DNA from: Flavobacterium tyrosinilyticum
Lineage (GTDB): Bacteria > Bacteroidota > Bacteroidia > Flavobacteriales > Flavobacteriaceae
NCBI RefSeq assembly: GCF_023656565.1
Contig: NZ_JAMOKG010000002.1
Coordinates: 750,030 to 814,029 of the forward strand
Reading direction: 5' to 3'
DNA: 64,000 nucleotides
Position numbers and translations under genes: made by a program. This document shows, piece by piece, positions 35,799-43,979 of this stretch. The notes below the pieces were generated by a model. The model was not told the origin of the DNA, did not search any database, and saw nothing but the letters and a program-made list of their open reading frames with translations. The number at the start of each line of letters is the position of its first letter. The stretch's first letter is position 1.

Positions 35799-37718
35799 AT
35801 GAAGAATATATATAAACAATTTAAGCCAATTTTATTGCTTTCAATGCTTTTAGGAAGTAGTCTTTCGGCACAAAATTCTGGTAAAACAGAATGGTTTGAC
35901 CCTAGCAGACCAGCAACAACATACTGTAATCCGATAAATATTGGGTACAATTTTACAACTCATAATCACAACGGAATTCCAGAATCACGCCGTTCAAGCG
36001 CCGATCCTGTAATTATTACGTATAAAGGCGAATATTATTTATTTGCTACCAATCAGGCTGGTTTCTTTTGGAGTAAAGACATGTCAGACTGGAATTTTGT
36101 TTACGGAAGTTTCCAAAGACAGCCAGGTGATGACGACCAATGTGCTCCAGCAGCGTGGGTTGTAAACGATACTTTATTTTATGTAGGTTCAACCTGGAAA
36201 AGAGATCATCCGATTTGGAAAACGGCAGATCCGAAATCGGGAAGATGGACACGTCACGTTGATAAAGCAATGTTGCCAACTTGGGATCCAGCGATTTTTC
36301 AAGATGATGACAAAAAAGTATATATGTACTACGGTTCTAGCGGAAAACTACCTCTTGTAGGTGTTGAGGTTGATTATAATACTTGGCTTCCAAAAGGAAA
36401 TCAAGCAGACTATGCAGAATTGTATAAAGCAACAGAAGTAGAGGATATTCAGAAAGTCTATGGGCAAGTTAAAGAAGTAGCTATTTTAGACCCTTCTGCT
36501 CACGGATGGGAACGTTTTGGACCAAACAACGATATGGAACCTGCGCCGTGGGGGAATTTCATTGAAGGAGCTTGGATGACCAAACATAACGGAAAATATT
36601 ACATGCAATATGGAGCGCCTGCTACCGAATTTAAAGGCTACGCAAACGGTGTTCATGTTGGAGATAATCCGTTAGGGCCATTTACGTACCAAAAACATAA
36701 TCCGATGTCATATAAACCAGGCGGATTTGTAATTGGAGCAGGGCACGGAAATACTTTCGCAGATAATTATGGAAATTACTGGAATACAGGAACGTGCAAA
36801 ATCTCTATTAAAGATCGTTTTGAGCGTCGTATAGATATGTTTCCTGCTGGATTTGACAAAGATGATGTAATGTATTCGATCACAGCTTATGGGGATTTTC
36901 CAATTGTATTGCCAACAGCCCAACGTGATCAAACAAAAGGAGCTTCTTCTGGATGGATGCTGCTTTCTTATAAAAAGCCAGTAACGGTTTCTTCTTCAGA
37001 AGAATGTATGGAAGTAGAAACACATAGGATGGATAATGGCGGTAAAAAAGTATATGAGAAATTCTGTTATGGTCCAGAAAATCTTACCGATGAAAACATT
37101 CAAACCTATTGGTCTGCAAAAACTGACAATCCAGGAGAATGGCTTCAAATGGATTTGGGAAGAGAAATGGAAATTAATGCTCTTCAGATTAATTATGCAG
37201 ATCATAAAGCAACGCAGTTTAATAAAGCAATGGATATTTATTATCAGTATAAAATCTATATGTCTGATGATGCTCAAAATTGGACTTTGGTTGTAGATAA
37301 GTCTAAAAATGATAAAGATGCACCACATGATTATGTAGAGCTTTCAAAATCGATTAAAGCACGTTACATTAAAATGGAAAATATTCATAATGCATCTGGT
37401 TTGTTTGCAATTTCAGATTTTAGAGTTTTTGGAAACGGATTGGCAGCAAAACCAAAAGCTGTTGCTTCTTTTAAAGTAGACAGAAACAAGGCAGATTCTA
37501 GAAATGCTATGATTTCGTGGAAAAAACAAGCTGATGTAATTGGTTACAATATTTATTACGGAATTGAACCAGATAAATTGTATAACAGCATTATGGTTTT
37601 CGGTGATAATACATATGATTTTAGAGGTTTAGATAAAGGAACAAAATATTATTTTACTATTGAGCCTTTTAATGAAAACGGAATCGGAACGAAAAATAAG
37701 ATTATTGAAGTTAAATAG
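35799..37718 (+). CDS. GH43-like glycoside hydrolase with discoidin and FN3 domains, exported
   Basis: 639 residues, signal peptide MKNIYKQFKPILLLSMLLGSSLSAQ. A five-bladed beta-propeller follows with a plausible GH43 triad: D69 (RRSSADPVI), D163 (PTWDPAIF) and E256 (FIEGAWM). Residues about 400-545 resemble an F5/8 type C (discoidin) carbohydrate-binding domain and about 555-639 a fibronectin III domain. It follows GDPD after 29 bases, so both are one unit. Known GH43 enzymes act mostly on arabinose, xylose or galactose linkages, so its task in a glucan PUL is not obvious. Confidence 0.75.
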   Translation: MKNIYKQFKPILLLSMLLGSSLSAQNSGKTEWFDPSRPATTYCNPINIGYNFTTHNHNGIPESRRSSADPVIITYKGEYYLFATNQAGFFWSKDMSDWNFVYGSFQRQPGDDDQCAPAAWVVNDTLFYVGSTWKRDHPIWKTADPKSGRWTRHVDKAMLPTWDPAIFQDDDKKVYMYYGSSGKLPLVGVEVDYNTWLPKGNQADYAELYKATEVEDIQKVYGQVKEVAILDPSAHGWERFGPNNDMEPAPWGNFIEGAWMTKHNGKYYMQYGAPATEFKGYANGVHVGDNPLGPFTYQKHNPMSYKPGGFVIGAGHGNTFADNYGNYWNTGTCKISIKDRFERRIDMFPAGFDKDDVMYSITAYGDFPIVLPTAQRDQTKGASSGWMLLSYKKPVTVSSSEECMEVETHRMDNGGKKVYEKFCYGPENLTDENIQTYWSAKTDNPGEWLQMDLGREMEINALQINYADHKATQFNKAMDIYYQYKIYMSDDAQNWTLVVDKSKNDKDAPHDYVELSKSIKARYIKMENIHNASGLFAISDFRVFGNGLAAKPKAVASFKVDRNKADSRNAMISWKKQADVIGYNIYYGIEPDKLYNSIMVFGDNTYDFRGLDKGTKYYFTIEPFNENGIGTKNKIIEVK

Positions 37719-37738
37719 TCTTTATTTATAAAATCTGT

Positions 37739-37788
37739 AAAAGCTCCAATTGCAAATTGAAAAATTTGTAATTGGAGCTTTTTTTTGA
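37739..37788 (+). terminator. Rho-independent terminator at the end of the PUL
   Basis: Long stem AAGCTCCAATTGCAAATT / AATTTGTAATTGGAGCTT (one mismatch) with a T8 run, 20 bases after the GH43-like gene. Confidence 0.85.
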
Positions 37789-37830
37789 GAAAAGGTTAAG
37801 AAAAAGAACTTAGAACTGTCAATAATTTTG

Positions 37831-37838
37831 TTCCTTTG
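37831..37838 (+). promoter_or_regulatory. -7-like element of the M28 peptidase gene
   Basis: TTCCTTTG differs from TAnnTTTG by one base. It lies 47 bases before the ATG at 37885, inside the 5' extension of the longest ORF, which supports the shorter start. Confidence 0.35.
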
Positions 37839-37884
37839 TGAACGTGCCAAAAGCACTATAAACTCCAAAATTACTATCAAAACT

Positions 37885-39276
37885 ATGAAAAAAACAATTC
37901 TTTTAACTGCATTAGTTTTAAGCGGATTGACATCTTTTGCTCAGACAAATGATGAAAAAAACATCAAATTATTTTATAAAAAAGCTTTAACCGAATCAAA
38001 ATGTTACACTTGGTTAGAATATTTGTCTAACGATATCGGGGCTCGTTTGTCTGGATCTAAAGGTGCAGAACTGGCAGTTGACTATACTAAAAGACAATTA
38101 GAAAGTTTAGGACTAGATAAAGTTTATTTACAAGAAGTTATGGTACCTCATTGGGTACGTGGCGAAAAAGAAACGGCTTACATTCTTGATGGAAAAGTGA
38201 AAACTACTGTGCCGATTTGCGCACTTGGGGGTTCTGTAGCTACTGCAAAAACAGGTCTTACAGCAGAAATAATCGAAGTTCAAGGAATTAAAGAACTAAA
38301 TGAACTTGGAGCAGATAAAGTAAAAGGAAAAATTGTTTTTTATAACAGACCAATGAATCCTGAAAATATTGAAACTTTTACGTCTTATGGAGCTTGTGTT
38401 GACCAAAGATATGCTGGAGCAAAAGAAGCATCAAAATTAGGTGCGGTTGGAACAATTGTTCGTTCTATGAACTTACGTCTAGACGACTTCCCTCATACAG
38501 GTGCTCAAAGCTACGGTGATTTGCCAAAAGAACAATATATTCCAACAGCTGCTATTAGTACAAATGGAGCAGAATTGTTGAGTAAATCTTTAAAAAGAAA
38601 TCCAGCTTTGAAATTTTATTTTAAACAATCTTGCGAAACTTTACCAGATGCATTGTCTTATAATGTAATTGGTGAATTGACAGGAAGCGTAACTCCAGAA
38701 AACATTATGGTTGTTGGAGGACATTTAGATTCTTGGGATTTAGCAGATGGTTCTCACGATGATGGAGCAGGAGTAGTACAGAGTATGGAAGTAATTCGTA
38801 TTTTGAAAAACTTAAACTACAAGCCAAAAAATACGATTCGTGTTGTATTGTTTATGAACGAAGAAAATGGAGGAAGAGGCGGAGCCAAATATGAAGAGGT
38901 TTCAAAACAAAATAAAGAAAACCACATTTTTGCTTTAGAAAGTGATTCAGGCGGATTTTCTCCAAGAGGATTTTCAATTGAAGCAGATGATGCTAATTTG
39001 AAAAAAATTCAAGGTTACAAAGACCTTTTTGAGCCTTATTTGGTACACAGTTTCACAATTGGCCATGCAGGTTCAGATATTAGCCATTTGACTTCTCAAG
39101 CTATTGTAAAAGCAGGTTTAAAACCAGATTCTCAGCGTTATTTTGATTACCACCACGCAGCAAACGATAAATTTGATGCAATCAACAAAAGAGAGCTTGA
39201 GCTTGGTGCAGCGACAATGACTACATTAATGTATTTATTAGACCAAAACGGAATTGAAACTAAAAAAGCAAATTAA
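37885..39276 (+). CDS. Exported M28-family metallopeptidase
   Basis: Zinc aminopeptidase/carboxypeptidase-Q-like enzyme. From the ATG at 37885 the protein begins with signal peptide MKKTILLTALVLSGLTSFAQ; the longer ORF start at 37828 would place 19 charged residues before it. A PA-like insert is followed by the catalytic domain with zinc ligands in GGHLDSWD, GSHDDGAG, MNEENGGRGG, ESDSGGFSP and the late FDYHHAANDKFD. Degrades peptides in the periplasm or outside. It has its own promoter and terminator and is probably not part of the PUL. Confidence 0.9.
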   Translation: MKKTILLTALVLSGLTSFAQTNDEKNIKLFYKKALTESKCYTWLEYLSNDIGARLSGSKGAELAVDYTKRQLESLGLDKVYLQEVMVPHWVRGEKETAYILDGKVKTTVPICALGGSVATAKTGLTAEIIEVQGIKELNELGADKVKGKIVFYNRPMNPENIETFTSYGACVDQRYAGAKEASKLGAVGTIVRSMNLRLDDFPHTGAQSYGDLPKEQYIPTAAISTNGAELLSKSLKRNPALKFYFKQSCETLPDALSYNVIGELTGSVTPENIMVVGGHLDSWDLADGSHDDGAGVVQSMEVIRILKNLNYKPKNTIRVVLFMNEENGGRGGAKYEEVSKQNKENHIFALESDSGGFSPRGFSIEADDANLKKIQGYKDLFEPYLVHSFTIGHAGSDISHLTSQAIVKAGLKPDSQRYFDYHHAANDKFDAINKRELELGAATMTTLMYLLDQNGIETKKAN

Positions 39277-39293
39277 GACAAAATAATAAATCG

Positions 39294-39327
39294 AAAGAGG
39301 CTGTCTCAAAAGGATAGCTCTTTTTTG
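39294..39327 (+). terminator. Imperfect terminator after the M28 peptidase
   Basis: AAAGAGGCTGTC / GGATAGCTCTTTT stem with mismatches, loop around TCAAAA and a T run. It lies directly before a block of dispersed repeats. Confidence 0.6.
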
Positions 39328-39330
39328 TAA

Positions 39331-39495
39331 GCTTCGGAGAAGCGACATATTTATAGAAAAGGGAAAATGTTTCCAAATATAAAGCTCCGGAGGAGCGACA
39401 TATTTTTTTTTAATGTATACTATATGTCGCTCCTCTGGAGCTTTTTTCATTTTCTTATTGAAATTCTATAAATATCTTACCCCTCTGGGGTTCGT
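39331..39495. repeat. Dispersed GCTCCGGAGGAGCGACATAT repeats
   Basis: Contains GCTTCGGAGAAGCGACATAT (39331-39350), AGCTCCGGAGGAGCGACATAT-type at 39383-39403 and its inverse ATATGTCGCTCCTCTGGAGC at 39422-39441. ACCCCTCTGGGGT lies at about 39479-39491. Short palindromes GCTCCGGAG and GGAGGAGC overlap within the unit. No gene fits in the region 39277-39530. Confidence 0.65.
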
Positions 39496-39530
39496 AGTAG
39501 TGTTTTTTTTTGTTAATATGATTTTAAAAG

Positions 39531-39833
39531 TCAAGATTTCATTACAACCAGATAATACAAAAATGTTATCGGAATGTTAGAAAGGAGAAGCAGTATTTTT
39601 ATTGCAATTTCTTTTCGCTGTTGAGGTAGATGGATAAATCTTTCCATTAAATGAACAAACATGATTAAATTAACCACAATGGCAGCTAAAGCAAAAGGCC
39701 ATGCAATAACTAATACCATACCATTTCCGTTTGAAACGATGTAAAGAATAAATAGTATTGTACTGATTGCAAATGTGCCAATAGCTAATTCTGTAGACTG
39801 TTTTTCTTCAGAAGGATTATAAATTGTTTTCAT
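39531..39833 (-). CDS. Hypothetical small membrane protein
   Basis: Not recognised. 100 residues with about three transmembrane helices (ELAIGTFAISTILFILYIVS, VLVIAWPFALAAIVVNLIMF, IAIKILLLLSNIPITFLYYL). It starts 5 bases after the stop of the Coq4-like gene on the same strand, so the two are cotranscribed. Confidence 0.6.
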   Translation of the reverse strand: MKTIYNPSEEKQSTELAIGTFAISTILFILYIVSNGNGMVLVIAWPFALAAIVVNLIMFVHLMERFIHLPQQRKEIAIKILLLLSNIPITFLYYLVVMKS

Positions 39834-39838
39834 GATTT

Positions 39839-40291
39839 TTAAATTTTAAAAGTTTGCTGAATAGTTTGAATTGGCAAAAAAAGCATTTTTGAAAAATCGA
39901 GGTAATGAAAAGCATTTGCCTTTTTCCCTCTTTTAAATTGCTGAATGAAATAGCTCATACGTTTCGGATAAAAAATAGTGCCTGTTAGTATGACCATAAA
40001 CAAATACAAGCTTTTCTTTCCATTTCCGAGTAAATAATACTGCATTCCGATTTCTTCATAAACTGAAATTCCCGTATTGGTCAGAACATGAATGATGTCG
40101 TGATCTTCCAGTTTTTCCTGAATATCAAAATGATTTTTATAAAGAAAACTACCCAAGCTAAATCCTAGGCTCTCTTCAGGATAATCCATTAAAAGGCCTT
40201 TCTCAATATTCCAAGGCTGATTCTTCTTGAAATATTTTTGATACGGTTTTTTAGAACATTCATACAGTTTTTCAATCAAATAATCTCTCAT
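39839..40291 (-). CDS. Coq4-like protein
   Basis: 150 residues. It contains an exact HDxxHx11E motif (H64, D65, H68, E80; LEDHDIIHVLTN), the zinc-ligand signature of the ubiquinone biosynthesis protein Coq4. The surrounding DYPEESLGFSLGSFLY also fits the family. Flavobacteria use menaquinone rather than ubiquinone, so its job here is unclear; it may act on a lipid or on another quinone-like compound. Pairs with the downstream small membrane protein. Confidence 0.7.
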   Translation of the reverse strand: MRDYLIEKLYECSKKPYQKYFKKNQPWNIEKGLLMDYPEESLGFSLGSFLYKNHFDIQEKLEDHDIIHVLTNTGISVYEEIGMQYYLLGNGKKSLYLFMVILTGTIFYPKRMSYFIQQFKRGKKANAFHYLDFSKMLFLPIQTIQQTFKI

Positions 40292-40342
40292 AGCTTAGTT
40301 TTTTTGTAAAGTTCTTTGAATTTCAAAGTAAATAGATAAATA

Positions 40343-40377
40343 AAAAAGCTAGAAATAATAAAGCAATCTAGCTTTTT
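40343..40377 (-). terminator. Rho-independent terminator of the YiiX-like gene
   Basis: Stem AAAAAGCTAGA / TCTAGCTTTTT with a 13-base loop, 8 bases past the stop on the minus strand, T run on that strand. Confidence 0.8.
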
Positions 40378-40384
40378 AAAAATA

Positions 40385-41062
40385 TTAATAAGTGTCTAGT
40401 ACAGTTTTTAAAATAGTAGAATCGGCAAGGTCAGAAGGAGCAACAACTTTTTCCTCTAATGGTATGTTGTTACCATAACGTTCTTTTAGTATTTTCTGAA
40501 CTCTCGGATCTTGCAAATTAAAATCTTTCAATTCTCTAAGTGGAGACAATTCGATTCCTGCAGCATTTTTATAAATTTTCCAGATCAATTCAGAGCAATA
40601 TATCCTGTTATCAGTCCATTCAAAATAGGCATCATATTCTTTACCGTCAAACTGCTGGCTGTAGTCTTTCATTTTTTGTAAAACTTCGGGTTTTAAAACA
40701 CTATCGTCTTTTAGTCGTTTAACGACATATTTATGATCTTTTCCATGTTGGATCCAATCTTCTAACGGAGTAAGCTTTACAGGTTGAACTGCTTCAAAAA
40801 CAAACCATTTTCCGTTAATATCATAAATGATTCCGCAATGAGAAAACTTCGAATTTGTGGCAATGCGAACTGCCTCACACTGTTTAGATTCTGATGTTTG
40901 AAAAATAAGATCTCCGTCTTTAAACTTGCTAACAGCTGTTTTTTCTGTTTTGGATGTTCCAGTAAACGGATTATTCGGAAAAACTTTTATAGCCACGAAT
41001 AAGGCACAGCTAAAGCTTAAGAAAAAAGTAATAATCGGAAATAAATATTTTTTGTTTTTCAT
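40385..41062 (-). CDS. YiiX/YebB-like permuted NlpC/P60 hydrolase, exported
   Basis: 225 residues with an N-terminal hydrophobic segment (YLFPIITFFLSFSCALFVAI) that acts as signal or anchor. GDLIFQTSESKQCEAVRIAT, FSHCGIIYD (H75) and IYCSELIWKIY (C156) are the permuted papain-fold landmarks of the YiiX family, whose members cleave amide or lipid-ester bonds. The substrate is unknown. Single gene. Confidence 0.8.
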   Translation of the reverse strand: MKNKKYLFPIITFFLSFSCALFVAIKVFPNNPFTGTSKTEKTAVSKFKDGDLIFQTSESKQCEAVRIATNSKFSHCGIIYDINGKWFVFEAVQPVKLTPLEDWIQHGKDHKYVVKRLKDDSVLKPEVLQKMKDYSQQFDGKEYDAYFEWTDNRIYCSELIWKIYKNAAGIELSPLRELKDFNLQDPRVQKILKERYGNNIPLEEKVVAPSDLADSTILKTVLDTY

Positions 41063-41106
41063 AAAGTAAAATTTAAAGTACTTTGAAGTGCAAAGTAAAT
41101 AATAAA

Positions 41107-41141
41107 AAAAATAGCTGCCAAATAAAATGGCAGCTATTTTC
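41107..41141 (-). terminator. Terminator of the barrel protein gene at 41163
   Basis: Stem AAAATAGCTGCCA / TGGCAGCTATTTT, loop AATAAAA, about 22 bases beyond the stop on the minus strand. Confidence 0.8.
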
Positions 41142-41162
41142 TAAAATATATTTTACGAAATA

Positions 41163-42068
41163 TTAGAGTCTAAAAATACCTCCAACAGCAATAATTCTTT
41201 GAAAATAAGTAAAGTGCTGAGAAGCTTTATCTTCATTGCTAGTAGTTGTTCTAATGTCTTGCATATTGATGTAACCACCTTTTAGTTCTCCCTGAATATA
41301 GAAATGCTTGAAGAAAGTAACGTTTAAACCAGCTTTTGCAGAAACACCATAACCAGAAACGTGAAAATCATCGTGACGTTCTTTACCTAAAAGAGTAGTA
41401 TTGGTTTTAGGATATAAAACTCCAGCGCCAATACCTTCGGTTAAGTTAATCTGAACTTTATCAATATTTGGTAATCCAAACCATTTAGAAACATCATCAA
41501 ATCTTGCAACTTCCGTATTAATGTAGTTTAAACCATCTGTATGTTCGTACATTAAAAAAGCTGGACCATTTACATTTATTTCACCATTGCCATAACCGCC
41601 TTCTTTCGCTCCTCCTTGGGACATATCGACAGGAGTATTGTTGTAGTTACCATTGTAAATTGACGCGGGATCATCTGCAGGTAAATTGATGTTTCCGGTA
41701 ACATTTGCGATTTGATTCTGTGACATTACATATTTCATATGGTCAATACCAATTGTAACACTATAATGATCACTAAAAAAGTAACCCAATCTCAAATTGG
41801 TTTGAGGAATAGTCATGTTAACAGGATTGATGTAATCAACATGCCATCCTTTTGGTTTGTCATGAGCAGCCATATTCTCAACTGTAAAGTTGTAATCTTT
41901 ACCTCTAAAGTTTACATCAGATTTTGAGTAGCTTTCTCTGTTACCACCCCACATAACAAAGAATTTTCCTTTATTATGGGCAGCATATTTTTGTACTGGT
42001 ATTTCTTCCTGAGCAAATGTGTTTAAAGAAACACAAGCCAGTAAGAAAAATAAAATTTTTGTTTTCAA
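41163..42068 (-). CDS. Hypothetical outer-membrane beta-barrel protein
   Basis: Not assigned to a named family. 301 residues, signal peptide MKTKILFFLLACVSLNTFAQ. Alternating strands rich in Gly/aromatics (NLRLGYFFSDHYSVTIGIDH, GVSAKAGLNVTFFKHFYIQG) and a C-terminal Phe-Arg-Leu suggest an outer-membrane barrel. The gap to kdsA is 34 bases, so it may be cotranscribed downstream of it. Confidence 0.6.
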   Translation of the reverse strand: MKTKILFFLLACVSLNTFAQEEIPVQKYAAHNKGKFFVMWGGNRESYSKSDVNFRGKDYNFTVENMAAHDKPKGWHVDYINPVNMTIPQTNLRLGYFFSDHYSVTIGIDHMKYVMSQNQIANVTGNINLPADDPASIYNGNYNNTPVDMSQGGAKEGGYGNGEINVNGPAFLMYEHTDGLNYINTEVARFDDVSKWFGLPNIDKVQINLTEGIGAGVLYPKTNTTLLGKERHDDFHVSGYGVSAKAGLNVTFFKHFYIQGELKGGYINMQDIRTTTSNEDKASQHFTYFQRIIAVGGIFRL

Positions 42069-42102
42069 AGAACTTAAGTGTTATAAATTAAAAAGATATA
42101 AG

Positions 42103-42921
42103 TTAAAAGGCGTTTACTGTTTTTCTAATAGCAACTAGTTTGTTCATTAAGCCTTCAAAATAGTCTAAATGAAGCATATTAGCACCATCACTTTTTGCAT
42201 TTGCAGGATCAAAGTGTGTTTCGATAAAAATACCGTCAACACCAACTGCGATACCCGCTTTTGCCACTGTTTCAATCATGTCAGGTCTTCCGCCTGTAAC
42301 CCCAGCAGTCTGATTTGGCTGTTGTAAAGAGTGTGTTACATCTAGAACTGTAGAAGCATATTGCTGCATAGTAGGAATACCTCTAAAATCAACAATCATG
42401 TCTTGGTAGCCAAACATAGTACCACGATCTGTAACCATAACATTCTCATTATTACAGTCTAAAACTTTTTGAACAGCATGTTTCATGCTCTCCGGACTCA
42501 TAAATTGTCCTTTTTTTAAGTTTACCACTTTTCCAGTATTCGCAGCAGCCACAACAAGATCGGTCTGGCGTACTAAAAATGCAGGAATCTGTAAAACGTC
42601 AACGTATTGAGCTGCCATGTCAGCATCTTCGTTTGTATGGATATCTGTTACAGTTGGAACATGAAAAGTTTCTGAAACTTTTCTTAAGATTTTTAAAGCT
42701 TTTTCGTCACCGATACCAGAAAAACTGTCAATTCTAGAACGGTTTGCTTTTTTAAAAGATCCTTTAAATACATAAGGAATCTGAAGATTGTCGGTAATAC
42801 CAACTAATTTTTCAGCAATTCGCAACGCCATTTCTTCTCCTTCGATAGCACAAGGCCCTGCTAATAAAAAGAAATTTCCGCTGTCAGTATGCTTAATTTG
42901 TGGAATATGTTGTAAGTTCAT
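42103..42921 (-). CDS. kdsA: 3-deoxy-8-phosphooctulonate synthase (KDO-8-P synthase)
   Basis: Condenses arabinose-5-phosphate with phosphoenolpyruvate in the KDO branch of lipopolysaccharide synthesis; cytoplasmic. 272 residues. FFLLAGPCAIEGEEMALRIA, VFKGSFKKANRSRIDSFSG, QIPAFLVRQTDLVVAAA and FIETHFDPANAKSDGANML are diagnostic. A good -7 element lies 20 bases upstream. Confidence 0.96.
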   Translation of the reverse strand: MNLQHIPQIKHTDSGNFFLLAGPCAIEGEEMALRIAEKLVGITDNLQIPYVFKGSFKKANRSRIDSFSGIGDEKALKILRKVSETFHVPTVTDIHTNEDADMAAQYVDVLQIPAFLVRQTDLVVAAANTGKVVNLKKGQFMSPESMKHAVQKVLDCNNENVMVTDRGTMFGYQDMIVDFRGIPTMQQYASTVLDVTHSLQQPNQTAGVTGGRPDMIETVAKAGIAVGVDGIFIETHFDPANAKSDGANMLHLDYFEGLMNKLVAIRKTVNAF

Positions 42922-42940
42922 AAAATTATTTTTTGCACTG

Positions 42941-42948
42941 CAAAGGTA
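42941..42948 (-). promoter_or_regulatory. -7 promoter element of kdsA
   Basis: Reads TACCTTTG on the minus strand, a match to TAnnTTTG, 20 bases before the kdsA start. Confidence 0.6.
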
Positions 42949-43159
42949 GTTATGATTTATGAATAGCAGATGAAGATTTAAGATTATTTTAAGAACTCGA
43001 ATAGCTGACTAGGAGCTGAGTAGAATTAACGAATTGCTAAAATTTCTTTAAAACGATTAAATGCTTTTTCCGTGGCAATATTAAAGCATGAAAAGAAATT
43101 AATAAATGACATTTATCATGTTCTAAAGCTTTACAGTTTAATTCAAGAAATATTAAGAT

Positions 43160-43492
43160 TTATATCGTATTTCTTTTTGCTCTCCATCTTTTAATTAGAA
43201 ATTGAATCACAAGGATTAAAATCAGAACAAAAAGTGAAAAGAAACAAGCTACAGCCATTCCTACAAGTGGCATACCACATCTCATAGGATTGGGATATTG
43301 TTCATATTGTTTAGAAAAATTATAATCAGCAATATTAAAAGCCACAAGAGAAAGTACAATTTGCAGGATAAAATTGATCCAAGAAATTTGGCTGAATTTA
43401 AATAATGCAGGTCTATAGATAGAAAATGTTCCCCAGATTAACTGTGATAATACAGGTAAAATAATCAGCAATAACGGTAATATAGTAAGCAT
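43160..43492 (-). CDS. Hypothetical small membrane protein
   Basis: Not recognised. 110 residues with about three membrane helices (ILPLLLIILPVLSQLIWGTF, WINFILQIVLSLVAFNIA, VGMAVACFFSLFVLILILVI) and a basic tail KRWRAKRNTI. It is the last gene of a same-strand run that starts with the sterol-desaturase-type gene; the spacing to the previous gene is 20 bases. Confidence 0.6.
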   Translation of the reverse strand: MLTILPLLLIILPVLSQLIWGTFSIYRPALFKFSQISWINFILQIVLSLVAFNIADYNFSKQYEQYPNPMRCGMPLVGMAVACFFSLFVLILILVIQFLIKRWRAKRNTI

Positions 43493-43512
43493 AATGTTAA
43501 TCTGAGATTATT

Positions 43513-43959
43513 CTATTTCAACCTCAATCCCATCGGAACCATTAAAATTCCTTTTTCATAAATATTCAAATACAGTTTTACAGGCTTTTTCTGTCCTTCC
43601 CATTTCAACTCATAAACATTCAAAAATCCAGCGCCCATATTGCTTCTTTTAGTTGGAAACGGACAACAAGTTTCTAATCTAGTATAAGTGATTTTTTCGC
43701 CATTAGGACCAGCCAAAGCATTTAAGAAACGAGTTTCGTTTAAAGTCTCACTATTTGTATTTTGAAAAAATATATTAACAGGATAATCAGGATCATAACC
43801 GTACTTTTTGTCTTTAGCAAATTGCGTTATAGCAAACGTATTGTCCTTCTTCAAAATCAAATCAGGTGCATTATCATCAACATTTTTTAAAGTCGATTTT
43901 GTGCTTACACAAGAAGAAGCAAAGATTACTAAAACAATTAAAAGTGCTATTTTTTTCAT
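43513..43959 (-). CDS. Hypothetical lipoprotein
   Basis: 148 residues, lipobox Cys17 (IVLVIFASSCVSTKS). Beta-rich mature part with a TCCPFPTKRSNMGAGFLNVY motif. Not recognised as a named family. It lies 20 bases downstream of the YhhN gene, third in the likely operon. Confidence 0.6.
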   Translation of the reverse strand: MKKIALLIVLVIFASSCVSTKSTLKNVDDNAPDLILKKDNTFAITQFAKDKKYGYDPDYPVNIFFQNTNSETLNETRFLNALAGPNGEKITYTRLETCCPFPTKRSNMGAGFLNVYELKWEGQKKPVKLYLNIYEKGILMVPMGLRLK

Positions 43960-43979
43960 GATTGAGGTGGTTGGAAAAG

